From: an uncultured Eubacteriales bacterium | GTDB taxonomy: Bacteria; Bacillota; Clostridia; Oscillospirales; Acutalibacteraceae | Length of the DNA stretch: 16,270 nt | Direction: 5' to 3' | Assembly (NCBI GenBank): GCA_934552855.1 | Contig: CAKTEU010000038.1 | Coordinates: 1-16,270, forward strand | The notes under the pieces: model-generated | The model's database searches: none | Seen by the model: the letters and a program-made list of their open reading frames with translations, nothing else | Told to the model about the DNA's origin: nothing | Made by a program: the position numbers and the translations under genes | Shown here: positions 1-7,806 of the stretch, piece by piece | How the letters are laid out: the number at the start of each line of letters is the position of its first letter | Numbering within the stretch: the first letter of the stretch is position 1

Positions 1-530
1 TTTCATACGGTGCAAGCGGAATGTCAAAATTTTCTTTTGCGGGGGAAAAAGAAAATTTAGTGCCATTCATTGCACCTACCAATAAGCAGATATAAAGGCA
101 ATGTACCTTTGGACGCTGCTCGGCTACAAAAAGGAAACGTGACAAGCGGTTCAGTTTACATAAGCAAAAGCTTAAAGTGATTCCCTTTCAATCGCAGCTT
201 TCTGCTGAAGATAAAGTTCACTATTAAAACAACCAACGCTCCTAAAACTCAAAACCTAAAGCCTTGCACAAAAAATCCGTGAGTAACTAAAAGCATAAGC
301 ATAATTTTTAGTATACGCTGATTTTAAACCATAACAGAGTGTGGTTTAAGGAAATAACGGATTGATGTTACCTTATGGTGAGATAGAACATTCTAATGTG
401 TAGCCGCATTAGAGGACGATAACGGAATTTTTCCCCCGCAAAATTCTCGTTTCGTCCGACCTTGCGGCGTACTTATAAAAGTCTTTTTGGTTACTTTTGT
501 GATGATTGACAAAAGTAACCCCGAACGGAG
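1..530 (-). repeat. Foldback repeat, copy A (truncated by window start)
   Basis: Reverse-complement copy of the element that is complete at 7017-7599. Shared landmarks are the GCGGGGGAAAAA / TTTTTCCCCCGC pair (near 38 and 430), the CAGC-AGAAA-GCTG hairpin core (near 195-210), the GTATAC block (near 312) and the terminal hairpin at 489-520. The outer part of one terminal inverted repeat is missing because the window begins inside it. The segment near 212-262 differs strongly from the other two copies although its flanks are nearly identical. An open frame on the minus strand here (through SIITKVTKKTF) exists only because the DNA is repeated, and it stops earlier than in the other copies. I see no gene. 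Confidence 0.85.
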
Positions 531-697
531 TGGAGTTAGGTTAAAGTGCACGAGCAATGGAAAAGAACCATCTTCAAAAATTACTTCCTCGGCGGTGCAA
601 ACGGTTGTTTTTTTGGGCGGAACAAAATCCGCCCGTGCGAATATAATTCTACGTTTACATTTAAATAAACGTCCACGTGGCATGAACGTGGTTTAGT
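531..697. other. Non-coding spacer with three perfect hairpins
   Basis: No credible gene. It holds GGGCGG/CCGCCC (615-620 with 629-634, 8-nt loop), ACGTTTA/TAAACGT (651-657 with 666-672) and CCACGT/ACGTGG (673-678 with 686-691). The part at 531-570 is the reverse complement of a cassette also found at 7740-7786 and next to foldback copy C. None of the hairpins is followed by a T-tract in a direction that would make it a standard terminator for the minus-strand gene. The last hairpin runs directly into hairpin array 1. Confidence 0.6.
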
Positions 698-797
698 ATT
701 TCACTCAAAGCAAAGTTTTGAATTTCACGTTTTGCCTCAGTCAAAATATTTCACGCACCGTAAGGTGCATTTCACGTTGCCTTTGGCAATATTTCAC
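673..797 (-). repeat. Hairpin array 1 (linker GTGAAAT), 3' of the LCP gene
   Basis: Five copies of the plus-strand heptamer ATTTCAC (698, 722, 748, 769, 791; GTGAAAT on the mRNA strand) alternate with five different short inverted repeats: CCACGT/ACGTGG (673-691), TCAAA/TTTGA (705-721), TTTTG/CAAAA (730-746), GCACC-GTAA-GGTGC (755-768) and TTGCC-TTT-GGCAA (777-789). The linker is invariant while stem sequences differ and still pair. Period is 21-26 nt, not a multiple of three, so this is not a coding repeat. It lies 16 nt past the stop codon of the LCP gene. Spacers are only 14-19 nt and repeats 7 nt, so it is not CRISPR. I do not recognise a named family. Confidence 0.8.
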
Positions 798-812
798 ACA
801 ATATAAATCGCC

Positions 813-2006
813 TTATCCTCCAAAGCCGGAAACGAGCGAGAATGCCGTAACTCTGCCGTCTTCAAGAACAATGTTGCTTTCGCCTTCGCCATAGATTGCT
901 TCCTGAACACGCTGAGCCGCAAGCGGAAAGTCCATTAAAACAACGGATTCATCTCCAACGTAACCTGTGCGAAAAACATCGGTGTCGCTTATCGGCGTTT
1001 GAATAATTTCATAATTCATCCAGCCGTTGGCAAGAGCCTGGGCGGCATAAGACAAAATCTGCATTTTTGTGAGATCGGTTTTGACATACTTGAAAAGTGT
1101 GTCAAGTGCATTGCTGAGCTGAGTAAGACTTGCACCCTTTGCGGAATTGATGAGTGCCATTATAACCTGACGCTGCCGCCTTGTTCGGCTGACATCGGAG
1201 TCTGCATCGGAATGGCGAATACGGGCAAAAACAAGTGCCTGTGCTCCGGTGAGCTTGACCGCCGGACCGTAATCAATCGTATGCATTGTTGTTCGGTTAA
1301 TGTACTCCGCTTCATACTGCTGAACTTCAATTGTTAAACCGCCAAGGGCATTGATAATATCGGTGAACGAAGAAAAGTCAACCGCAACATAATAATCAAT
1401 GTCAATTTTGAAATCCTTTTCAATCGTGTCAAGCAGTGCTTCGTCCGAACCGTACATATAAGACGAATTGAGTTTTCCGTATCTTCCGTTTCCGTTAATG
1501 TCCATATAAGTCCAAGTGTCTCGGAAAAACGAAGTCATGTTTATCTTTTTTGTCTTTTTGTTGAGTGAAACAAGGATAAGCGAGTCAGAACGGCCGCCGT
1601 TTTCAAGGGCGGTATCGGAATCAAGACCGACAAGCAAAATGTTGATTACGTTTTTGCTTGAACGCAGTTCGCCGCCGTTGTTCGCCCACTGATAAAGATA
1701 CTCATTGAGCGAACCGGCGTTATTGATTGCGGTCATAATACGAAATTCTTCATCCTCAACAACGTCATCTTTCGGAATACTTATCGACGGATCGTTTTTG
1801 TCGTTATCATAGGTGATTCCGTTAAGAAGGCTGTTAACATAGCCGAGACCTAGGGCAATTACAAGCATGAATGCCGTTAAAATAAAATAGATATTTTTTG
1901 CTCTTCTTCGCTTATTTGTCCAAAAAAAAGCGGCAACCGGATTAGGTTTTTTATTCGCCTTTTGCTTTTTTTCTTTCTTTTCTTTTTTCACAAAATCACC
2001 CTTCAT
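813..2006 (-). CDS. LytR-CpsA-Psr (LCP) family cell-wall glycopolymer ligase
   Basis: A 397-residue membrane-anchored protein. LCP enzymes transfer undecaprenyl-phosphate-linked glycopolymers such as teichoic acid or capsule to peptidoglycan, outside the membrane. A very basic cytoplasmic N-terminus (residues 1-37, many Lys) is followed by one membrane segment (about 39-60) and an extracellular LCP domain (about 120-290). Visible LCP motifs are NILLVGLDSD, GGRSDSLILVSLN (acidic and Arg residues binding pyrophosphate), TSFFRDTW, and ARIRHSDADSDVSRTRRQRQ. Start choice: the ATG at 2006 has no clear ribosome site, but AAGGGTGA lies just before an in-frame GTG at 1989-1991, so translation may start five codons later (392 residues). 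It appears to be a separate unit; a TATAAT on the minus strand (2047-2052) is a weak promoter candidate without a good -35. Which polymer it ligates cannot be told. Confidence 0.92.
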   Translation of the reverse strand: MKGDFVKKEKKEKKQKANKKPNPVAAFFWTNKRRRAKNIYFILTAFMLVIALGLGYVNSLLNGITYDNDKNDPSISIPKDDVVEDEEFRIMTAINNAGSLNEYLYQWANNGGELRSSKNVINILLVGLDSDTALENGGRSDSLILVSLNKKTKKINMTSFFRDTWTYMDINGNGRYGKLNSSYMYGSDEALLDTIEKDFKIDIDYYVAVDFSSFTDIINALGGLTIEVQQYEAEYINRTTMHTIDYGPAVKLTGAQALVFARIRHSDADSDVSRTRRQRQVIMALINSAKGASLTQLSNALDTLFKYVKTDLTKMQILSYAAQALANGWMNYEIIQTPISDTDVFRTGYVGDESVVLMDFPLAAQRVQEAIYGEGESNIVLEDGRVTAFSLVSGFGG

Positions 2007-2214
2007 AAATCTTTGATTTTGAACGTTTTTGTTTTATTCACGGTTGATTATATTTGCGTGATTTAAAATTAGTTTAATATGTTAAAGGTTCCCATTGGCA
2101 TCTTGCGAGACACCCATACGGTTAATCGCAGGATTCACCTAAAAATTTATTAAGCAGAAAAGGTTATGCTCATGGGTCGGCACAGGTTCGACACGTACGA
2201 AATAAGCCTTTACA
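2007..2214. other. Intergenic region with degenerate REP-like palindromes
   Basis: No gene is seen. At about 2096-2115 is a worn copy of the TTGCGAGA palindrome whose better copies are at 15309-15328 and 15566-15585; it shares the following CCCATACGGTT. At 2174-2194 is a worn copy of the GGGTCGG...CCGACCC palindrome found intact at 7709-7729 and 15694-15714. This region separates the gyrA 3' end from the LCP gene, so it should carry the LCP promoter. Confidence 0.5.
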
Positions 2215-2217
2215 ATT

Positions 2218-2339
2218 GCGTTTCGCAGAAACGCCACCGCAATGTTGAACGCCGGTTCAACGCTTCATGCACCGCAAGGTGCGCTTCATGTTCCGCCTTT
2301 CGGCGAAACACTTCATATTGCCGCAATGCAATACTTCAT
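2218..2339 (-). repeat. Hairpin array 2 (linker ATGAAGY), 3' of gyrA
   Basis: Plus-strand linkers (G/A)CTTCAT at 2262, 2283, 2310 and 2333 (ATGAAGC/ATGAAGT on the mRNA strand) alternate with GCGTTTC-GCA-GAAACGC (2218-2234), GTTGAAC-GCCG-GTTCAAC (2244-2261), GCACC-GCAA-GGTGC (2269-2282), GTTCCGCCTTTCGGCGAAAC (2290-2309) and ATTGC/GCAAT (2317-2332). Spacings are 21, 27 and 23 nt. The last linker ends 1 nt from the gyrA stop codon (2341-2343). The architecture matches array 1, with a different linker. No T-tract terminator is seen downstream of gyrA, so the array occupies the place a terminator or 3'-end stabiliser would have. Confidence 0.82.
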
Positions 2340-2340
2340 T

Positions 2341-4872
2341 TTATTCTTCTGCGGTTTCTGTTTCGTCAGCTTGGGCTTCGCCTTCCGTTTCCGTTTCGGC
2401 TTCATCGGTTTCATCTTCACGCTTAACTGCAGTTACGGAAACAACCTTTTCGCCGTCAGAGGTTTTCATAACGTTAACGCCCCTTGATGTTCTTGAAGCG
2501 GCGTTGACGCTTTCGGAATCGATTCTGATTACAATACCGTCGGACGAAATCAAAATTACGTCGTCACCCGGACGAACAAGGCAGACTGCGGCAACAAGAC
2601 CGTATTTTTCTGTCTTATAATTTATTGAGCCTTTTCCTGCACGGGACTGAATGTGATATTCCGAAATTGCGCTTCTTCTTCCGATTCCGCTTTCGCTGAC
2701 GGTGAGAATTGTTGCGCCGTTTTCTTCGTCGTCTTTTTCAATTGCACACATTCCAACAACTTTGTCGCCGTCACGAAGGTCGATTGCACGAACACCTCTT
2801 GCGGTTCTTCCGATGGCTCTTGCGTCGTTTTCGTTGAAGCGGATTGCAAAGCCGTTCTTTGTTGCAACAAGAATATCATCGTTTCCGCCGGTGAGCCATA
2901 CCCATGCAAGCTCGTCACCTTCGTCAAGATTGATTGCGATGATTCCGCTCTTTCTGATGTTTTTGTATGCATCAAGTTCGGTACGCTTGATGATTCCGTT
3001 TCTTGTGACCATGCAAAGGTAATGTTCGTCCTCGCCGAAGTCGGGAACACGAATCATTGCGCTGATTTTTTCGTCCGCTTCAACGGGAAGAAGGTTGACA
3101 ACGTTCATACCCTTGCTTTGGCGGCTGCCTTCCGGAATTTCGTATCCTTTGAGCCTGTACGCTCTTCCCTTTGTTGTGAAGAACATGATGTAATCATGAC
3201 TTGAGCAGGTGAACATTGTTTCGGCAACGTCCTCTTCTCTTCTGCTCATACCCTTGACGCCCTTTCCGCCCTTTTTCTGAACGGTATAGACCGAAGCGGG
3301 AATACGCTTGATATAACCGAAGGTTGTGAGCGTGAATACGCACTGCTCTTCGGGAATAAGGTCTTCAATGTCAACTTCGCCGGAAACTGCCGCAATTTCG
3401 GTCAGTCTTTCATCGGCAAAGCGGCGCTTGATGTCAAGTGCTTCGTCTTTTACGATTGCAAGAACTTTTTTCTCGTCGGCAAGAATACCTTCGTATTCCG
3501 CAATTTTTGCGCAAAGTTCTTTCAATTCGTTTTCGATTTTGATTCTTTCAAGACCTGTGAGCTGTCCGAGACGCATTTTTACAATTGCGTCAGCCTGAAT
3601 ATCGTCAAGGTTAAAGCGTTCCATGAGTGCGGCTTTACCTTCGTTCTGATCCTTTGCTTTTCTGAGAATCGCAATAATTTCATCAATGAAATCAAGGGCA
3701 GTTTTCAATCCCTCAAGAATGTGTTCACGCTCTTTAGCTTTGCGAAGGTCATAGCGTGTACGTCTTGAAATAACCTCTTCCTGGAACTTGATGTAATGCT
3801 CAAGAATTTGGCGAAGGGTAAGGATTCTCGGAACGCCGTCAACAAGGGCAAGCATGATGATACCATAGGTGATTTGAAGCTGAGTCATTGAAAACAGCGT
3901 GTTGAGAACAACCTGCGGATTTGCTTCACGCTTGAGGTCGATAACAAGGTGCATACCCTGACGGTTCGAGTAGTCGTTGATATCGGAAATACCTTCAATT
4001 CGCTTGTCTTTAACAAGGTCTGCCATAGCTTCGATAAGGCGGCGTTTGTTGACCTGATAAGGAAGTTCGGAAACAACGATTGAAAATCTTCCGTTTTTGT
4101 TTTCAACAATTTCCGTTCTTGCACGAACGGTGATTTTTCCTCTGCCTGTTCCGTATGCGGCTCTGATTCCGCTTTTGCCCATAACGATGCCTGCGGTCGG
4201 AAAGTCCGGTCCTTTGATGTGCTCCATGATTTTTTCAAGCGGAGCGTCCGGATCGTCGATAAGGCAGCACATTCCGTCAATGACTTCGCCGAGGTTGTGC
4301 GGCGGAATGTTCGTTGCCATACCTACGGCAATACCGGTTGAACCGTTGACAAGAAGGTTCGGAAAACGGGAGGGGAGAACGGTCGGCTCTTTGAGTCGGT
4401 CGTCATAGTTCGGGATAAAGTCAACGGTTTCCTTGTCGATATCGGTGAGCATTTCCATTGAAATTTTGCTCATTCTCGATTCGGTATAACGGTAAGCCGC
4501 CGGTGGGTCGCCGTCAACGGAACCGAAGTTTCCGTGGCCGTCAACAAGAATATATCTGGTTGAGAATTTTTGAGCAAGTCGAACCATTGCGTCATAAACC
4601 GAAGCGTCGCCGTGCGGATGGTAACGGCCGAGAACCGAACCGACGGTGTCGGCGCACTTACGATAAGGCTTGTCCGGATAAAGCGAGTTTTCGTGCATTG
4701 TGTAAAGAATACGTCTGTGAACGGGTTTCATTCCGTCACGGACATCGGGAAGTGCTCTTGACGTGATAACCGACATGGAGTAATCGAGAAATGATTTTCT
4801 CATTTCTCCGTTAAGGTCAACGTCAATGATTGTTTGGTTTTCAAATCTGAGATCGTCGTTATTTCTTTCCAT
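2341..4872 (-). CDS. gyrA: DNA gyrase subunit A
   Basis: An 843-residue protein; with GyrB it forms the A2B2 gyrase that adds negative supercoils using ATP. The N-terminal winged-helix/tower breakage-reunion domain contains the active-site tyrosine Tyr129 (in AAYRYTESRM). The C-terminal beta-pinwheel starts near residue 500 and has the gyrase-specific GyrA box QKKGGKG (532-538), which separates it from ParC. The quinolone region reads GRYHPHGDASVYDAM, so the position equivalent to E. coli Ser83 is Ala90, while Asp94 (E. coli Asp87) is kept. The protein ends in an acidic Glu/Thr/Asp-rich tail of about 25 residues. The start at 4872 has AGGGGTGAT just upstream, following the gyrB stop after a 14-nt gap, so the two genes form one operon. 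Hairpin array 2 follows its stop codon. Confidence 0.98.
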   Translation of the reverse strand: MERNNDDLRFENQTIIDVDLNGEMRKSFLDYSMSVITSRALPDVRDGMKPVHRRILYTMHENSLYPDKPYRKCADTVGSVLGRYHPHGDASVYDAMVRLAQKFSTRYILVDGHGNFGSVDGDPPAAYRYTESRMSKISMEMLTDIDKETVDFIPNYDDRLKEPTVLPSRFPNLLVNGSTGIAVGMATNIPPHNLGEVIDGMCCLIDDPDAPLEKIMEHIKGPDFPTAGIVMGKSGIRAAYGTGRGKITVRARTEIVENKNGRFSIVVSELPYQVNKRRLIEAMADLVKDKRIEGISDINDYSNRQGMHLVIDLKREANPQVVLNTLFSMTQLQITYGIIMLALVDGVPRILTLRQILEHYIKFQEEVISRRTRYDLRKAKEREHILEGLKTALDFIDEIIAILRKAKDQNEGKAALMERFNLDDIQADAIVKMRLGQLTGLERIKIENELKELCAKIAEYEGILADEKKVLAIVKDEALDIKRRFADERLTEIAAVSGEVDIEDLIPEEQCVFTLTTFGYIKRIPASVYTVQKKGGKGVKGMSRREEDVAETMFTCSSHDYIMFFTTKGRAYRLKGYEIPEGSRQSKGMNVVNLLPVEADEKISAMIRVPDFGEDEHYLCMVTRNGIIKRTELDAYKNIRKSGIIAINLDEGDELAWVWLTGGNDDILVATKNGFAIRFNENDARAIGRTARGVRAIDLRDGDKVVGMCAIEKDDEENGATILTVSESGIGRRSAISEYHIQSRAGKGSINYKTEKYGLVAAVCLVRPGDDVILISSDGIVIRIDSESVNAASRTSRGVNVMKTSDGEKVVSVTAVKREDETDEAETETEGEAQADETETAEE

Positions 4873-4886
4873 TCGTTATCACCCCT

Positions 4887-6923
4887 TTATATATCAAGAT
4901 TTTGAACGTATTTTGCGTTCTTTTCAATGAAGTCACGTCTGGGTTCAACCTTGTCGCCCATAAGGATTGAGAAAGTTTCGTCCGCCTGCATTGCGTCTTC
5001 AAGGTTAACTCTGAGCATAATTCTTCTTTCGGGATCCATTGTGGTTTCCCAAAGCTGTTCGGCGTCCATTTCACCGAGACCTTTGTATCGCTGAATCGCC
5101 GCACCGGGCATTTCTGCCATAAGCTTGTCCCTTTCTTCGTCGGAATAAGCGTAGGCGTGTTTTTGTCCTTTTGAAAGTTTGTAAAGCGGCGGCTGTGCAA
5201 TGTAAACATAGCCGTTGTCGATAAGCGGGCGCATATAGCGGAAGAAGAAGGTGAGAAGGAGCGTTCTGATGTGCGCTCCGTCAACGTCGGCATCGGCCAT
5301 GATGACAATTTTGTGATAACGAAGCTTTTCTTCATTGAAATCGTCAGCAATACCTGCGCCGAGCGCCATTACAACGGGACTTAATTTATCGTTGCCGATA
5401 ACCTTGTCAAGTCTGCTCTTTTCAACGTTGAGCATTTTTCCCCAAAGGGGAAGGATTGCCTGAATACGTCTGTCTCTTCCTTCCTTTGCAGAGCCGCCTG
5501 CCGAGTCACCCTCGACAATGAAAAGTTCGGTAACGGATGGGTCTTTTTCGGTACAGTCGGAAAGCTTTCCTGGCAGGGAGTTGCTTTCAAGCGGAGATTT
5601 TCTTCTTGCGGCTTCTCTTGCTTTTCTTGCGGCCTCTCTTGCACGGGAAGCGTCAAGTGCCTTTGAGAAAATCATTTTTGCAACCTGCGGATTTTCTTCA
5701 AAGTAATCGGTGAGTTTTGTGTATACGGTTGAGGCAACAAGCTTTGTGATGTCGGTGTTGCCGAGCTTTCCTTTTGTCTGTCCCTCAAACTGAGCGTCGG
5801 TAAGCTTTACGCTGATTACGGCAACAAGACCTTCACGGCAGTCTTCACCGGAAAGCTTTTTGTCTGCGTCTTTGAGGATGTTATACTTCTTTCCGTACTC
5901 ATTGAACACCTTGGTGAGTGCGGTTTTGAAACCGGTTTCGTGAGTACCGCCGTCAACGGTATGAACGTTGTTGGCATAAGAAAGAATTGTTTCGTTATAG
6001 CCGTCGTTATACATGAGCGCAATTTCCGCACTTCTGTCTGCGGCAACGGCAGAAAAATGTATAGGCGTTTCGTGAACGGGAGTAAGTCCTCGGCTTTCAT
6101 TGATATATTCAACGAACGAGCCGATTCCGCCTTCATAGCAGAAATGATCCTGAACAATGTTTTCCGGGTCACGGCTGTCGGTCAAAGTGATTGCAAGACC
6201 GGCGTTGAGAAAGGCACTTTCACGAAGGTGACGCTGAAGCGTTTCATAATCATAAACGGTTGTTTCTTTAAATATTTCTGCATCGGGTTTGAATTTGATG
6301 AAAGTTCCGGTTTCGGTCGTGTCGCCTATTATGTCAAGGTCGGAAGCAATGTGACCTCTTGTGAAACGCTGGCGGTAAACGTGGCCGTTTTGCGAAACCT
6401 CAACCTCAAACCATTCTGAAAGCGCATTAACAACCGATGAACCAACGCCGTGCAAACCGCCGGAAACTTTATAGCCGCTTCCGCCGAACTTTCCGCCGGC
6501 ATGAAGCACAGTGAGAACAACCGTAACGGCAGGAAGACCCTGCTGTTCGTTGATGCCTACGGGGATACCTCGGCCGTTGTCCCGAACGGTGATTACGTTT
6601 CCGGGAAGGATTTCAACCTCAATGTGGGTACAAAAGCCGGCAAGTGCTTCGTCAATTGAGTTATCGACAATTTCATAAACAAGGTGGTGAAGACCCCTCG
6701 GTCCGGTTGATCCGATATACATACCGGGACGTTTTCTTACCGCCTCAAGACCTTCAAGAACCTGAATGGCGTCGGCGTTATACTCTTCGGTAACAACGGT
6801 ATCCATAAGTTCAAGGTCTTCGGGAAGATCTTCACGTTCAATTTCGACCTCGTCCGAATCCTGTTCTTTTTCTTCAATTTCTTCTTCAAGAAATTCTTCG
6901 TTCTTTTTTTCGTTTTCATTCAT
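4887..6923 (-). CDS. gyrB: DNA gyrase subunit B
   Basis: The ATPase subunit of gyrase, 678 residues. The GHKL ATPase domain has the general base Glu84 in YEIVDNSIDEA, DNGRGIPV and the lid GGLHGVGSSVVNALS. The TOPRIM domain has EGDSAGGSAK (Glu471), GKMLNVEKSR and the metal-binding DADVD (Asp544, 546, 548). The C-terminal part has the QRYKGLGEMDAEQLWETTM motif. The length lacks the roughly 170-residue insert of the E. coli type and is typical for Gram-positives, except for an acidic N-terminal extension of about 40 residues, rich in Glu, before the usual start. The chosen ATG has GGAGG 12 nt upstream (6936-6940), which supports keeping the extension; no equally good site is seen before Met40. 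It is followed by gyrA. Upstream, only 93 bp separate it from the foldback element at 7017-7599, so its promoter must be in that gap or in the element. Confidence 0.98.
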   Translation of the reverse strand: MNENEKKNEEFLEEEIEEKEQDSDEVEIEREDLPEDLELMDTVVTEEYNADAIQVLEGLEAVRKRPGMYIGSTGPRGLHHLVYEIVDNSIDEALAGFCTHIEVEILPGNVITVRDNGRGIPVGINEQQGLPAVTVVLTVLHAGGKFGGSGYKVSGGLHGVGSSVVNALSEWFEVEVSQNGHVYRQRFTRGHIASDLDIIGDTTETGTFIKFKPDAEIFKETTVYDYETLQRHLRESAFLNAGLAITLTDSRDPENIVQDHFCYEGGIGSFVEYINESRGLTPVHETPIHFSAVAADRSAEIALMYNDGYNETILSYANNVHTVDGGTHETGFKTALTKVFNEYGKKYNILKDADKKLSGEDCREGLVAVISVKLTDAQFEGQTKGKLGNTDITKLVASTVYTKLTDYFEENPQVAKMIFSKALDASRAREAARKAREAARRKSPLESNSLPGKLSDCTEKDPSVTELFIVEGDSAGGSAKEGRDRRIQAILPLWGKMLNVEKSRLDKVIGNDKLSPVVMALGAGIADDFNEEKLRYHKIVIMADADVDGAHIRTLLLTFFFRYMRPLIDNGYVYIAQPPLYKLSKGQKHAYAYSDEERDKLMAEMPGAAIQRYKGLGEMDAEQLWETTMDPERRIMLRVNLEDAMQADETFSILMGDKVEPRRDFIEKNAKYVQNLDI

Positions 6924-7016
6924 GTCCGAAAATTACCTCCGATGAAAATTTGATTGGTTGTGGATATTTTATCAGTTAAAATTCATTATTTTCTGTTTTA
7001 CCCTTAAAGCCTTTTT

Positions 7017-7599
7017 GCTCCGCAGGGTTACTTTTGTCAATCATCACAAAAGTAACCAAAAAGACTTTTATAAGTACGCCGCAAGGTCGGACGAAACGAG
7101 AATTTTGCGGGGGAAAAATTCCGTTATCGTCCTCTAATGCGGCTACACATCAGATTGTGCTATCTCGCCATAAGAAAACATCAATCCGTTATTCTTTTAA
7201 ACCACACTCTGTTATGGTTTAAAATCAGAGTATACTAAAAATGAAGTTTCTGCTTTTATCTGCTCACGGATTTTTTGTGCAGGATTTTACATCATTGATT
7301 TTAGGAACGTTTTATCGAAAACGCAAACCTTATCTTCAGCAGAAAGCTGCGATTGGAAGGGACTTATTTTTAGTTTTTGTTAACGTAAACTGAATCGCTT
7401 GTCACGTTTCCTTTTTGTAGCCGAGCAGCGTCCAAAGGTGCATTGCCTTTATATCTGCTTTTTGGTAGGTGCAATGAATGGCACTAAATTTTCTTTTTCC
7501 CCCGCAAAAGAAAATTTTGACATTCCGCTTGCACCGTATGGAAACTAAAAGTCTTTTTGGTTACTTTTGTGATGATTGACAAAAGTGACCCAGCGGAGC
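7017..7599. mobile_element. Foldback / MITE-like element, copy B (complete)
   Basis: A 583-bp non-coding element bounded by 54-bp terminal inverted repeats (7017-7070 and 7546-7599) that differ at two positions. Each repeat itself holds a hairpin, GGTTACTTTTGT/ACAAAAGTAACC with an 8-nt loop (perfect on the left, one mismatch on the right). Inside lies a second, perfect 16-bp inverted repeat (TTTTGCGGGGGAAAAA 7103-7118 with its complement 7494-7509); the sequence between the two levels is also loosely complementary. The interior has a small hairpin (CAGC-AGAAA-GCTG, near 7337-7349) and AAACCA/TGGTTT (7199-7220). I see no transposase and no clear target duplication. A 62-codon frame (7034-7222) is kept in copy C but broken in copy A, so I do not call it a gene. 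Movement in trans by an unseen transposase is inference. Confidence 0.8.
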
Positions 7600-7708
7600 G
7601 AACGGAAAACGTTGTTTTAAGATAAAGCCGTGCGAGGGAGAGCACGTCGGTGAAAGACGGTAAAAGATGAACACAAGAATAAATGCAAGTGCAAACGGTC
7701 ACGTTTAT

Positions 7709-7729
7709 GGGTCGGCACGGGTCCGACCC
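7709..7729. repeat. REP-like palindrome GGGTCGG...CCGACCC
   Basis: A 7-bp perfect stem around a CACGGGT loop, flanked by CATGGG-type and CGTACTAAAT sequence. Five copies occur in the window: 2174-2194 (worn), 7709-7729, 7987-8007 (first base changed), 15228-15248 (opposite orientation) and 15694-15714. All lie between genes. Loops alternate between CACGGGT and CACAGGT, with the facing stem base C or T. It resembles the repetitive extragenic palindromes common in gut Clostridia; no function is shown by the sequence. Confidence 0.75.
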
Positions 7730-7750
7730 GTACTAAATAAGCCTTTTCCA

Positions 7751-7806
7751 TTGCTCGTGCACTTTAACCCAATGCCACTCCGTTTGGGGTTAAAGCACGC
7801 AAGCAA
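7751..7806. repeat. Small inverted-repeat unit, also half-present beside foldback copies A and C
   Basis: The ends CTTTAACCC (7762-7770) and GGGTTAAAG (7787-7795) pair perfectly, and pairing continues outward with a 2-nt bulge to TTGCT/AGCAA. The left half plus loop (CCCAATGCCACTCCGTT, then GGGGTTA) recurs directly against foldback copy C (15735-15777) and, reversed, against copy A (516-570). There the sequence diverges exactly after GGGGTTA and continues into the foldback terminal repeat. Confidence 0.65.

Noticed and set aside
2166..2620. Plus-strand frames over array 2 and the gyrA 3' end
   Set aside because: They are antisense to gyrA and the repeat array, without a promoter or ribosome site.
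6959..6967. TGTGGATAT, a near-canonical DnaA box upstream of gyrB
   Set aside because: A single copy with one mismatch in AT-rich DNA, and this DnaA has an altered recognition motif; chance is likely.
7034..7222. 62-codon frame (MSIITKVTKKTF...) kept in foldback copies B and C
   Set aside because: It starts inside the terminal hairpin, has no ribosome site I can see, and copy A stops early; conservation is equally strong in non-coding parts of the element, so DNA-level repetition explains it.
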